A DNA stretch of 64,000 nt from Astragalus membranaceus (Eukaryota > Streptophyta > Magnoliopsida > Fabales > Fabaceae), in NCBI GenBank assembly GCA_039519185.1, contig CM076846.1, positions 183,691,068 through 183,755,067 on the forward strand. The letters are read 5' to 3'. The translations under genes were made by a program, and so were the position numbers. Below are positions 1 to 10,972 of this stretch, piece after piece; positions within the stretch are counted from its first letter, which is position 1; each line of letters starts with the position of its first letter. The notes below the pieces were generated by a model, which saw nothing but the letters and a program-made list of their open reading frames with translations, ran no database searches and was not told where the DNA came from.

Positions 1-1
1 T

Positions 2-918
2 GCTGTTACTCTTTCCCCGGTTCCTGAGGGCACCGTGGTTGCTGAAGGAGGGGAGATCAGCACGCCCGTTGCTGGGATGAAGAGGGGTCGTACCCTTCCC
101 ACCATCGATCTGACCCATGATGACCCTGCCCCTAAGAAGTCCAGGGACCCACAAAGGACCTCAAAAGAGTATCGCCTCGGGGTTCGATCTGGACGAGGTG
201 ACTGACGCGGGCATCATAAGCGGTTTTCGTGAAGACCCCCTTCTGTTTGTGGCCGAGGTGGCCAAGGCTGGGTCTCGCCTGATTGCAAAGTTGAAACAGG
301 GAGAAGTGGAGCGGACCAAAGGTAATATTCTCCTCGCCCAAAACTTATGGTTGGAGAGTGATAACTTAGACAAAACCGACAAGCTAAGCCGTGCTTATGT
401 TTATATCTCAGAGGTGCGGGAGGAGTTGGAATCCACCAAGAAGAAACTTCAAGAGTCAGAGGCCGCCCTTCAACCTACACTCAATGCCCTTGATGAAACA
501 AGGAAGTCGCTCTCCGCCACCACCCAAGAGCGAGACGATGCCCAGGCCGCTCTAGCTGAGGCTGAGAGGAAATTACAGCTTGAAGTGGGCAAGGTTAAGG
601 AGTTGTCCGGACAGGTGAGCGGGTTGAATTGTGAAGCCGCTGAAATGAGGCCGACCATTGAGGCATTGAAGAAAGAGCGGGAAGAGGCCGCTGCTCAATA
701 TGATTGGCTCGTCCAATCAACTGTTACAATTTGCCAGGGGCGGTTCGATGAGGCTCTGGCTCAGGTGCGGTGTGTCTACCCGGACCTGGAGCTCGACCCG
801 AACATTATCAACTTTTGCCCACTCCCATGTAGACGGTCGGATCATCCAGCCCGCCGAGGAGGACGAGCAGGGAAACGTCGTGGTGGAAGAGGTGGTTGTG
901 TTTGATCGTTCCCTTTAA
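2..918 (+). pseudogene. Antisense coiled-coil ORF of Tat-type element A, frameshifted
   Basis: A reading frame opens at the window edge in frame 2 and reads acidic/basic sequence to about 170. It continues in frame 3 (117-905, starting near 165 in sense terms), and its natural acidic C-terminus is in frame 1, ending with TAA at 916-918. Two frameshifts (about 150-175 and 810-830) therefore break it. The middle (about 310-700) is a long charged coiled coil rich in Glu, Lys, Leu and Ala heptads; the tail is rich in Glu and Val. It lies antisense to the integrase of A, beyond the pol 3' end. Tat-lineage elements such as Grande and Retand are known to carry an extra antisense ORF at this place, between pol and the 3' LTR. 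The function of such proteins is unknown. The true start probably lies left of the window. The family assignment is inferred from position and coiled-coil character, not from a motif. Confidence 0.55.
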
Positions 919-1494
919 AAATTTTGTAATATGTTCCAAGTATTTGACATTCGTGTTTGGGCGGCTTTCGAGTCGCCCCAATATTGTAATATGTACTATG
1001 CCTTGGTTTTTAAAATCGTTATTTGCTCGTTCTGTTTAATTCGTTTGTTAGCCTTCGGGCAGTTTACTAGACCTCGTACCTAGATTTAACTCGCCCTTGG
1101 GGGTGCGACTCTCGATTGTGATCGCTTCGTTGTGTTTAATTCGTCTTTTAGCCTTCGGGCAATTTACTAGGGTTCGTGCCCATATTTAACTCGCCCTTGG
1201 GTTGCAACTCTCGATTAAGGTCGCTTCGTGTGTGACTTAGATCGACTAAGCACCTCCGAACCCGCTCAGTGGTTTATCAAACTCGGTTTGATTTTAACCC
1301 GCCTGGCGGTTAATGAATCTGTATGGAAAACATAAAAGGATGAGACAAAATATAAAAATATTCCATCTACGCCGATGGCCGGGCGGGCCTCAATAAAAAC
1401 CCATTGGGAAAAGAGTGTCCTGCCCGGTGTACTTACTTTATTCAATTCAAAAAACTGTCAACGATAGAGTTATAATTAAATTTAGGCACAAAAT
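919..1494. other. Element A spacer between antisense ORF and pol, with a two-copy tandem repeat
   Basis: Non-coding AT-rich spacer. It contains two imperfect copies of a roughly 100-bp unit (1032-1230), each carrying the blocks 'TTTAATTCGT', 'TAGCCTTCGGGCA' and 'TTTAACTCGCCCTTGGG'. No LTR boundary is visible, so the 3' LTR of A must lie left of the window. Confidence 0.6.
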
Positions 1495-2060
1495 TTAAAT
1501 GAAGTATCGCCTGAGGTTGGCCGCATTCCATGTCCTCGGCACTGCTTCGCCTCCCATGGTTTGAAGCAGGTAGGCGCCCTTCCCCGTCCTCGAGACGACT
1601 CGGTATGGCCCTTCCCATTTCGGGGCGAGTTTACCTTGAGCTGCGAACTTCTGTCCTATCGTCGCTCTTCTGAGGACGAGCTGGCCGATGGTGAATTCTC
1701 TAGGGACGACCTTCGAGTTGTATTTTGTCGCCATCCCTTGTTTCACAAGTGCTTCTTTCAATGATGCTTTGGTGCGGAGCTCTTCAACCACGTCAAGCTC
1801 TTCCCTGAGTCCTTGATCGTTCTCATCAGGGGTCTTGGGATTTGCGGTTCTCCAACTGAGCTCTCTAGTTTCTACCGGGATGAGTGCTTCCACCCCGTAT
1901 ACCATCTTCAATGGGGTTTCACCCGTGGTGGAGTGCGGGGTAGTCCGATAAGCCCATAACATGAAAGGGAGTTCTTCTGCCCACTTGCCTTTGGATTCAT
2001 CCAGCCTTCTTCTCAGTCCGCGCAGGATCACTCGGTTGGCGGCTTCTGCTTGACCGTTGG
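1495..2060 (-). pseudogene. Element A integrase, C-terminal part (Tat-type Ty3/Gypsy)
   Basis: This is the downstream half of a Tat-type integrase. It starts at the NGQAEAANR block, which holds the catalytic Glu of the D,D-35-E triad. It continues through the 'LPFMLWAYRTTPHSTTGETP' core end and the C-terminal DNA-binding region (GPYRV, WNAANLRRY), and ends at a stop at 1495-1497. The upstream half is at 10968-11610 on the same strand. Element B sits between them and duplicated GTTGG. Removing B and one GTTGG copy joins the halves in frame, with exactly 35 residues between the second Asp and the Glu. The first residues of the open frame (2061-2091) belong to B, not to integrase. The gene was coding until B inserted; no stop is visible inside this half. 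Confidence 0.9.
2056..2060. repeat. Target site duplication of B, left copy (GTTGG)
   Basis: GTTGG here and at 10968-10972 flank B. The integrase frame of A is restored across the two when one copy is removed, which fixes the insertion ends to the base. Confidence 0.9.
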
Positions 2061-2194
2061 TGTAACAGCCCAGGTCCAACGCATTGGCCACCCCGGCACT
2101 GTTACCTCACGGTCTTCTCTACCCCTCTTGTAGAATTTTTGCCTTCCGTGGGAATCGAACCTTGCACCTGAGGCATAAGTGCAAGTTAAACACA
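2061..2194 (-). other. Unexplained 134-bp end of B with a tRNA-like B box
   Basis: This stretch is not repeated in the rest of B or elsewhere in the window. It starts TGTAACAGCC, sharing only the first seven bases with the B LTR. On the minus strand it holds GGTTCGATTCC (complement at about 2151-2161), matching the RNA polymerase III B box of tRNAs and tRNA-derived SINEs. A possible A-box-like TGACTTAGGAGG lies about 45 bases upstream. It could be a SINE piece, a terminus of another LTR family joined by template switching, or a chance match. A clean tRNA cloverleaf is not evident. Confidence 0.4.
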
Positions 2195-3060
2195 CCTCCT
2201 AAGTCAAAAATAAATAAATTTATTTCTTTCATTCTCTACAGCAACAACATCTACGTTTATTCATAAAAAAAAAATTTATCACCAATATCCGTTTCCAACC
2301 GTAAAATCGCCCATTTGACTTTTCAAAAACAATTTCAGAAGTCATTTTACCTTTCAGATCACAAAATCACCGAGCACAAGGCATTAGTGTTGCTCAAATA
2401 AAACGATTTTCAAAAACATCAACAATGAAACAGCAACATTAATCCTTAGAAACAACACAATATTTTCAGCAATAGCAACATTGGTCTTTTTCAAAAACAG
2501 CAATTAGACAGTAACAGCAGTTACACTGTAAAACATCAACAAGGATTTTAAATTTCAACAGCAACAGCAATTAAAGTTTTAAATCAAAACAACCACAGCA
2601 CTTAATTGTCAACGATAAAACACCACAGTAATTACTCTTCAGCACAACAGTAACAATAATTAACGGCAACAAACAAAGTAATTTACACTAACAGTAACAA
2701 TAGTCTACAGCAATAGCATAGTAATTTCAGCAACAATGATTAAATAGTAGCAGCAACTTGGTTTAAATTAAAACAACAACGGCACCTAATTAGCACGATA
2801 AAATAGCACAGTAATCAATTTTCAGCGACACAGCAAGCAGCAATAAACAAACGGCAACATCAATAGTAGTTTCAATAACAACAGTACACAATACCAGTAG
2901 GGGCATCTCCCCCACTAGTCCACTTACCATTAGCAGCTTCCGTTTACCTGTACCTGCAGGAACATCACTACAACACAAACCAATGGTCAAGACTAAAAGA
3001 CAACAGTTGGTCGTTAACCGACACAACGACTCTACGACTTGGCCGGACGGACCAACCATT
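2195..3060 (-). repeat. Second, truncated copy of the B internal region
   Basis: Near-identical to 7602-8466 (same CAACAG-rich stretches in the same order, and the same leader next to the primer site). It is the 5' part of the internal region following the second LTR. No coding potential; short frames are by-products of the CAR-rich sequence. The match begins at 'CCTAAGTCAAAAA'. Confidence 0.9.
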
Positions 3061-3072
3061 GCTCTGATACCA
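3061..3072 (-). promoter_or_regulatory. Primer binding site beside the second LTR of B
   Basis: Minus-strand TGGTATCAGAGC is complementary to the 3' end of initiator tRNA-Met. It is separated from the LTR by four bases (TTAG). Confidence 0.9.
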
Positions 3073-3875
3073 CTAATGTAACACCCCTTTTCTACCCGTT
3101 AATTTATTAACGTAAAAAAAAATCAGAGTTTCAAATTTTAATTACACCACAAGGGATGTCACACTTACTTCGTTAAACATCGCACGCCAAATTACTCACT
3201 TTTCGAAAACAGTCTTATAATACTTTCAAAACGTCATTGTCAAATAAAATACAACTTCACAGCGGAAAGTCCAACAATTATACACAGTCTTGAATAAACT
3301 AAAACAACGTTCTATTTCCCCCAAGTGTTACATATCAGAGCAGACGACCCGACTCAGCTAGCGAAGGTTCCTAAGCCTTCACTTGTGCTCACCTGCACGT
3401 TACCGCATAGGGGTAACATTCAAACAGAAGGGGTGAGTACATCTACAATATAATAAAGCGTATGATAAGCACTATGCTAGAGTTATGACACTATATCGAC
3501 CACACCACGAAACATCAAGTCAATCATCGAGGATAAAACAGTCATTTCCATCAGCAAGGGTAAACAGTCAATCTCATCATCAAGTTACTCGGCACAACGA
3601 GTCGTCACAATGTCATGCAGGAGTATCAAATGCAACCCACTCGCGGGCATATGCATGAGGTACCTTTTCACAAACGTCGCTTAGCCTTTATGGCCTCATC
3701 GTCACTTAGCCTTTTGGGCCTCAAACGTCACTGGGTTTATGCATATGGGATGCATGAGACACTATGACATGCACCACGCACAAACACACAATCAAGGTCA
3801 ACTATGTGACCCGTCACTTACCAATTTGCCAAATAAGAGGCACAGCACCTGTCAATTCATAATTACACACAACAA

Positions 3876-3985
3876 CGTCACTTAGCCTTTTGGGCCTTAT
3901 CGTCACTTAGCCTTTTGGGCCTTATCGTCACTTAACCTTTTGGGCCTTATCGTCACTTAGCCTTTTGGGCCTCAACGTCACTTAT
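3876..3985. repeat. 25-bp tandem repeat in the B LTR
   Basis: Four full units starting at 3876, 3901, 3926 and 3951, each CGTCACTTAGCC plus TTTTGGGCC plus a TTAT or TCAA end, followed by a partial unit. The same array is at 9281-9390 in the other LTR. Looser copies lie upstream near 3680-3735. Confidence 0.9.
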
Positions 3986-4025
3986 TTTCATCATCACTTA
4001 TTCATAAACATCATCAATTCAAACA

Positions 4026-4236
4026 ATAGCCACTGAGGGCAAAAACGTCATTTACTAGCTACCAAGGGCATCATCCTCATTTACACATCATTATCAACAA
4101 CATTGGCCACTAAGGGCAAGTAGGTCATTTAACTAGCCACTAGGGGCATCATCGTCATTTACACATCATCACAAAAAATATTAGCCATTAAGGGCAAAAA
4201 GGTCATTTAACTAGCCACTAGGGCATCATCGTCAAA
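4026..4236. repeat. About 70-bp repeat, three units, in the B LTR
   Basis: Each unit reads GCCACTAAGGGCAA, then GGTCATTTAACTAGC, then GGGCATCATCGTCA, with drift between units. It is also present in the other LTR at about 9431-9645. Confidence 0.8.
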
Positions 4237-4523
4237 ATCATCACTTTTGACACTAAAACGTTAAAATTGTGGTCATACGCAAAGGGGGATTTTTAAAGGC
4301 ACCAAAACGATTTTCCAATGTCACAGCAACGACCACCGGGGACAGCCACTTGGGGCGCCCAGCAACCTTCAGGAATAATAAGTTTTTATTTTTAAAAATG
4401 GGACACACAGATAGACAACTGAAAAGGCTTCACAACACTTTTTGAAACACTTAAAACGGACACCCGAGTCAAAAGATATAGCGAAAACAGTTTTATAAAA
4501 ATTTGGGAACATTCTGAAAAATG

Positions 4524-4730
4524 GCGCCCTTGGCGCCCAGCGCCCAGCCACACATCACACACGCACACTGGCGCCCTTGGCGCCCAGCGCCCAGCAACAC
4601 GCAACACAACACACACTGGCGCCCTTGGCGCCCAGTGCCTGGCGCCTGGCGCCCAGCAACATTTCCAGCAACCAAAATTCAGCAACAACAATGCTTGGCA
4701 CAGGGCGCCCCACTCAAGGGCGCCTAATTC
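4524..4730. repeat. GGCGCC-rich palindromic cluster in the B LTR
   Basis: About three units of ~55 bp built on TGGCGCCCTTGGCGCCCAG in an otherwise AT-rich LTR, with spacers of CA-rich sequence. Every unit contains the self-complementary hexamer GGCGCC. Open frames on both strands here are by-products of the repeat. The second LTR has the same cluster at about 9928-10135. Confidence 0.85.
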
Positions 4731-5535
4731 TGCACCTAGACAACAAAATCCAGCAACACCATAAACACAAAAATGGCACCCTATGCGCCTATGACACCAA
4801 CAACAACGAATTCGAGCAACACAAATTCATCAAAAATCACATATATGATCACATCAACATATTAAACACCAAATTCCATCATCAAGGCTCAATTCAACAA
4901 TACGAACATCAAATCATCATAATCATCCCCAATCATCATAAATCACAATATCATCAACAATTACTCAAACACTTGGCACGCACAACATGATTTTTCAACA
5001 ACAAGTCTTCATATGCCTAGGGTTCATCAATAATCACTAAGAATACGTAAAAAGGCATACATAGAGCCTAGCCCTTACATAATCCCCATCATAAGACCCT
5101 ATTATAGAGAAGATGAGACCCACCCTTACCTTAGGTTATGACGAACACGCTATCTCCGTATACGTAAGCTCCAAAGATCACCGCAACACGACTCCTCTCC
5201 TTTTCTCCTTGGGATTTTACGCACCTCTCCTCTTCCTCTTCTCATGGGCGCGCCGTCCCTCTCTTCTCACTCCCTCTCAATTCGCTAATTTCTTTTCTTT
5301 TTGCAAAAGTGAGCCAAACCCTAAATTTTTAACTTAAATATGCACCTAGGCTAGTGGGCTTGGATCGCGGGCTTTCCTTCGACTTAAGCCCGATTTAATT
5401 AAAACACCTTATAATTACTTTAAAACACCTTATAATTACATTAATTATATTATTAAAACACCTTATTATTATTTCTACCACCCAATTTCATTTAATTAAT
5501 TAAATAAATTAATCTATTATTTTTGGGGTGTTACA

Positions 5536-5549
5536 ACTCTCCCCCACTT
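5536..5549 (-). promoter_or_regulatory. Polypurine tract and polyprotein stub of B
   Basis: Minus strand AAGTGGGGGAGAGT lies directly against the LTR. It is followed at 5550-5572 by the complement of codons for NFEDEI, the same C-terminal residues as the E polyprotein. This is the only coding remnant left in B. Confidence 0.85.
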
Positions 5550-8466
5550 AAAGGAATTTCGTCCTCGAAATTTTTTCTACCGACGCGAACACTCTCACAC
5601 TATCCAAATAACGTCGCCTCAACACTTAGCGACTCAACCCGCTGCGCTACTCTGATAAACTAGCTTGCATTCTACCCCACTCATCTACCCTTAAGGATAA
5701 CGAAATACATCAATCATCACAGCATCACAACGAAATTCACAGAGTGCATCACAGTTGTACAACAAGCCACATAATTTAACAACACGACAACAACATCAAC
5801 AAACGACTTTGCCACTCAGGCGACATCAACAACTAAAATTGCCACTCAGGCGACATCAATAACGACAAACCAACAGCAAAGCAACATCATCGACAACGAC
5901 AACGCATGGGGCATAGTAGCGGCGTACTAATCAATAATGGCCATCGGCCCACAACAACAAATCAACAACCATATAACTTGGGCCATTCGGCGGTACCCAA
6001 GACAACACATAAACATCAATATTATTAACGAGGCAACCACAAGCAACAACAAAGCAACAATGCGGAGACAACTCCGGGACTAACCCTACCATGACAACAA
6101 CTTGGAGACAAGGCTCCGGGACCAACAATCCCATAATCAATAACACATCAGCAACTTCGGGCACCAAGGCGCCGACACTGCAGCAACGACTTGGGGCACT
6201 AAGCCACCGACAACACAATAACAACTTGGGGCTCTAAGCCACCGACAACACTACAACAATTTAATTCGACCGACACGCCTAAAAATCAACGACACCAGAA
6301 ACAGCCAATTTTGCCTTGAAATTAGAATATTCAGTTAGGCCTTTGAATAAGCTTTCCGAAACATTTTAGTTTACTCAAATCGGACTCCTGGTTCAAAAGA
6401 TATTGCAAAAACTGTTTTTTCGTTACAGTGACAGTACAAACTAAGCAACGCAGGAAATTCCAGCACTCACACATAAACTTCAACAATTTATTTACCCTAT
6501 CAAACGACATCGGAATTTAGCAAACAACCCCTCTACGGAAAACTTACGGAGTCTAGTTTCTGGATATATTTTTAGAATTTCAAAATGATGAGTCAAATAG
6601 CACAATTTTCGCAAACAAGGCAGTAGGTCCAGAAAATGGGGCAGCGACTGTGTCCAAAGTTGTGACTCTTCTACAATGACCAAAACAAACCCAAATAACA
6701 CGAAACTTCAGCCTAAACAGTAAAGCATTTTGTCTAGTTTTCAAATAAATTGGACTCATTCGAAAAGGACTTCATTTGAAAACACCACAATCAAAACTCT
6801 GGCCCTATGTCCTGACCGTCCCCAGAATTTTACCCTAACTTGTGCAGCCTATAACTGGAGCTATACTACTCCAAATGCGACCAAACCAAAACCAAAATGA
6901 CAAGCGTTCAGTCTAGTTTCTAAAATTGTAAGTTATATGATTTATCAACCAGTAAAACAGTCCCATTTTAGCCGAAAGTCAAACCTACTCAAAAAGTGCC
7001 TACACAGTGTGCCTAGCAACATATTAAACATCCACGCAGCCACAAATTCAGCCATCAGGCATAATTTAAACTTCCTAATAATCATATATATATTCAAACA
7101 TCAATTTCCACACAATTCATTAATTGTCGGTTTTATGGTTTTTCGACTAAAATTACACTTACACGCAATTCGAGCCAAAACAACCACATCAATCATAACT
7201 TTCAGTCAGTACCTCACTAGTTTCACTAAATAATCCCAAAAATACAGCTTTATAAAATTTCTCCAAACAAACCACACAAATTCAGTTTTATAAAATGTTT
7301 CTAATTAATCCTAAATTCAATTTACAAGAATAAAACACACTTAGTTTCATACAGCATATCGCCCACGACATTTAGATACTCGATTAACACCAAAACTCAG
7401 CAGTTCAATAAAAGCAAACACGTACAAACAATGTTCATAATGAACATATATGCAACCTTCATTATTATTAATCGAATTATTAGTCAAACGTTTCAAAACT
7501 TACACAACAGAAAATCGTTACTCTTTTTCCAAACAAGACCAACTAAAAAATTATCTTCCAGCCCAACAAGAGTTTCAACACCTACACTTCAATTAAAATC
7601 CTAAGTCAAAAAAATAATAAATTTATTTCTTTCATTCTCTACAGCAACAACATCTACGTTTATTCATAAAAAAAAAAGATTTTATCACCAATATCCGTTT
7701 CCAACAGTAAAATCGCCCATTTGACTTTTCAAAAACAATTTCAGAAGTCATTTTACCTTTCAGATCACAAAATCACCGAGCACAAGGCATTAGTGTTGCT
7801 CAAATAAAACGATTTTCAAAAACATCAACAATGAAACAGCAACATTAATCCTTAGAAACAACACAATATTTTCAGCAATAGCAACATTGGTCTTTTTCAA
7901 AAACAGCAATTAGACAGTAACAGCAGTTACACTGTAAAACATCAACAAGGATTTTAAATTTCAACAGCAACAGCAATTAAAGTTTTAAATCAAAACAACC
8001 ACAGCACTTAATTGTCAACGATAAAACACCACAGTAATTACTCTTCAGCACAACAGTAACAATAATTAACGGCAACAAACAAAGTAATTTACACTAACAG
8101 TAACAATAGTCTACAGCAACAGCATAGTGATTTCAGCAACAATGATTAAATAGTAGCAGCAACTTGGTTTAAATTAAAACAACAACGGCACCTAATTAGC
8201 ACGATAAAATAGCACAGTAATCAATTTTCAGCGACACAGCAAGCAGCAATAAACAAACGGCAACATCAATAGTAGTTTCAATAACAACAGTACACAATAC
8301 CAGTAGGGGCATCTCCCCCACTAGTCCACTTACCATTAGCAGCTTCCGTTTACCTGTACCTGCAGGAACATCACTACAACACAAACCAATGGTCAAGACT
8401 AAAAGACAACAGTTGGTCGTTAACCGACACAACGACTCTACGACTTGGGCGGACGGACCAACCATT
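5550..8466 (-). other. Non-coding internal region of B
   Basis: 2.9 kb with no gag or pol. The part near the purine tract (5700-6250) is made of irregular CAACAR-rich blocks with GCCACTCAGGCGACATCAAC-type repeats, also seen in C. The middle (6300-7600) is AT-rich and carries a degenerate motif resembling one in the LTRs (CGGACTCC...CAAAAGATATTGC near 6380-6410). The part near the primer site (7602-8466) is duplicated at 2195-3060. Nothing else is recognisable. Confidence 0.8.
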
Positions 8467-8478
8467 GCTCGGATACCA
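8467..8478 (-). promoter_or_regulatory. Primer binding site of B, one mismatch
   Basis: Minus strand TGGTATCCGAGC. The other copies in this window read TGGTATCAGAGC, so one base has changed. It is four bases from the LTR. Confidence 0.85.
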
Positions 8479-8482
8479 CTAA

Positions 8483-10967
8483 TGTAACACCCCTTTTCTA
8501 CCCGTTAATTTATTAACGTAAAAAAAATCAGAGTTTCAAATTTTAATTACACCACAAGGGATGTCACACTTACTTCGTTAAACATCGCACGCCAAATTAC
8601 TCACTTTTCGAAAACAATCTTATAATACTTTCAAAACGTCATTGTCAAATAAAATACAACTTCACAGCGGAAAGTCCAACAGTTATACACAGTCTTGAAT
8701 AAACTAAAACAACGTTCTATTTCCCCCAAGTGTTACATATCAGAGCAGACGACCCGACTCAGCTAGCGAAGGTTCCTAAGCCTTCACTTGTGCTCACCTG
8801 CACGTTACCGCATAGGGGTAACATTCAAACAGAAGGGGTGAGTACATCTACAATATAATAAAGCGTATGATAAGCACTATGCTAGAGTTATGACACTATA
8901 TCGACCACACCACGAAACATCAAGTCAATCATCGAGGATAAAACAGTCATTTCCATCAGCAAGGGTAAACAGTCAATCTCATCATCAAGTTACTCGGCAC
9001 AACGAGTCGTCACAATGTCATGCAGGAGTATCAAATGCAACCCACTCGCGGGCATATGCATGAGGTACCTTTTCACAAACGTCGCTTAGCCTTTATGGCC
9101 TCATCGTCACTTAGCCTTTTGGGCCTCAAACGTCACTGGGTTTATGCATATGGGATGCATGAGACACTATGACATGCACCACGCACAAACACACAATCAA
9201 GGTCAACTATGTGACCCGTCACTTACCAATTTGCCAAATAAGAGGCACAGCACCTGTCAATTCATAATTACACACAACAACGTCACTTAGCCTTTTGGGC
9301 CTTATCGTCACTTAGCCTTTTGGGCCTTATCGTCACTTAACCTTTTGGGCCTTATCGTCACTTAGCCTTTTGGGCCTCAACGTCACTTATTTTCATCATC
9401 ACTTATTCATAAACATCATCAATTCAAACAATAGCCACTGAGGGCAAAAACGTCATTTACTAGCTACCAAGGGCATCATCGTCATTTACACATCATTATC
9501 AACAACATTGGCCACTAAGGGCAAGAAGGTCATTTAACTAGCCACTAAGGGCATCATCGTCATTTACACATCAACACAAAAAATATTAGCCACTAAGGGC
9601 AAAAAGGTCATTTAACTAGCCACTAGGGCATCATCGTCAAAATCATCACTTTTGACACTAAAACGTTAAAATTGTGGTCATACGCAAAGGGGGATTTTTA
9701 AAGGCACCAAAACGATTTTCCAATGTCACAGCAACGACCACCGGGGACAGCCACTTGGGGCGCCCAGCAACCTTCAGGAATAATAAGTTTTTATTTTTTA
9801 AAATGGGACACACAGATAGACAACTGAAAAGGCTTCACAACACTTTTTGAAACACTTAAAACGGACACCCGAGTCAAAAGATATAGCGAAAACAGTTTTA
9901 TAAAAATTTGGGAACATTCTGAAAAATGGCGCCCTTGGCGCCCAGCGCCCAGCCACACATCACACACGCACACTGGCGCCCTTGGCGCCCAGCGCCCAGC
10001 AACACGCAACACAACACACACTGGCGCCCTTGGCGCCCAGCGCCTGGCGCCTGGCGCCCAGCAACATTTCCAGCAACCAAAATTCAGCAACAACAATGCT
10101 TGGCACAGGGCGCCCCACTCAAGGGCGCCTAATTCTGCACCTAGACAACAAAATCCAGCAACACCATAAACACAAAAATGGCACCCTATGCGCCTATGAC
10201 ACCAACAACAACGAATTCGAGCATTACAAATTCATCAAAAATCACATATATGATCACATCAACATATTAAACACCAAATTCCATCATCAAGGCTCAATTC
10301 AACAATACGAACATCAAATCATCATAATCATCCCCAATCATCATAAATCACAATATCATCAACAATTACTCAAACACTTGGCACGCACCACATGATTTTT
10401 CAACAACAAGTCTTCATATGCCTAGGGTTCATCAATAATCACTAAGAATACGTAAAAAGGCATACATAGAGCCTAGCCCTTACATAATCCCCATCATAAG
10501 ACCCTATTATAGAGAAGATGAGACCCACCCTTACCTTAGGTTATGACGAACACGCTATCTCCGTATACGTAAGCTCCAAAGATCACCGCAACACGACTCC
10601 TCTCCTTTTCTCCTTGGGATTTTGCGCACCTCTCCTCTTCCTCTTCTCATGGGCGCGCCGTCCCTCTCTTCTCACTCCCTCTCAATTCGCTAATTTCTTT
10701 TCTTTTTGCAAAAGTGAGCCAAACCCTAAATTTTTAACTTAAATATGTGCCTAGGCTAGTGGGCTTGGATCGCGGGCTTTCCTTTGACTTAAGCCTGATT
10801 TAATTAAAACACCTTATAATTACTTTAAAACACCTTATAATTACATTAATTATATTATTAAAACACCTTATTATTATTTTAATAAATAATAATTATATTA
10901 TTATTTCTACCACCCAATTTCATTTAATTAATTAAATAAATTAATCTATTATTTTTGGGGTGTTACA
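8483..10967 (-). repeat. 5' LTR of B (2485 bp)
   Basis: Begins TGTAACACCCC, ends TTTGGGGTGTTACA, and directly abuts the right target duplication. It has the same internal repeats as 3077-5535: 25-bp array 9281-9390, GGCGCC cluster about 9928-10135. It carries about 26 bp of extra AT-rich sequence near 10877-10904. Confidence 0.92.
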
Positions 10968-10972
10968 GTTGG
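10968..10972. repeat. Target site duplication of B, right copy (GTTGG)
   Basis: Matches 2056-2060; see the integrase reconstruction argument there. Confidence 0.9.

Larger units (their letters stand above)
3077..5535 (-). repeat. LTR of B, inner copy (2459 bp)
   Basis: Begins TGTAACACCCC and ends GGGGTGTTACA. It is flanked by a primer binding site on the left and by a purine tract on the right, so it acts as a 3' LTR for one internal region and a 5' LTR for the other. It contains a 25-bp tandem repeat (3876-3985), a block of about 70 bp repeated three times (4026-4236) and a GGCGCC-rich cluster (4524-4730). Compared with the other LTR (8483-10967) it lacks about 26 bp of AT-rich sequence near 5480. 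Confidence 0.92.
2061..10967 (-). mobile_element. Element B: composite non-autonomous Tekay-type LTR retrotransposon
   Basis: An 8.9-kb insertion that splits the A integrase, with a 5-bp target duplication and TG...CA ends. Read on the minus strand the order is: 5' LTR (8483-10967), primer site, non-coding internal region (5536-8482), purine tract, second LTR (3077-5535), second primer site, a repeat of the first 0.87 kb of the internal region (2195-3060), and an unrelated 134-bp end (2061-2194). It encodes no gag or pol; only the last codons of a chromovirus polyprotein remain next to the purine tract. The two LTRs differ by roughly 15-20 substitutions and one indel of about 26 bp by eye, so the insertion is fairly recent. 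It must have been mobilised by proteins supplied in trans. Confidence 0.88.

Noticed and set aside
2140..2190. A functional tRNA gene
   Set aside because: Only the B-box arm is convincing; acceptor and anticodon stems do not form around it, so only a tRNA-like motif was reported.
4369..4990. Open frames with repeated GRWAPRAP or LAPLAPSA residues in the B LTR
   Set aside because: By-products of the GGCGCC cluster on both strands; the region is LTR, not gene.
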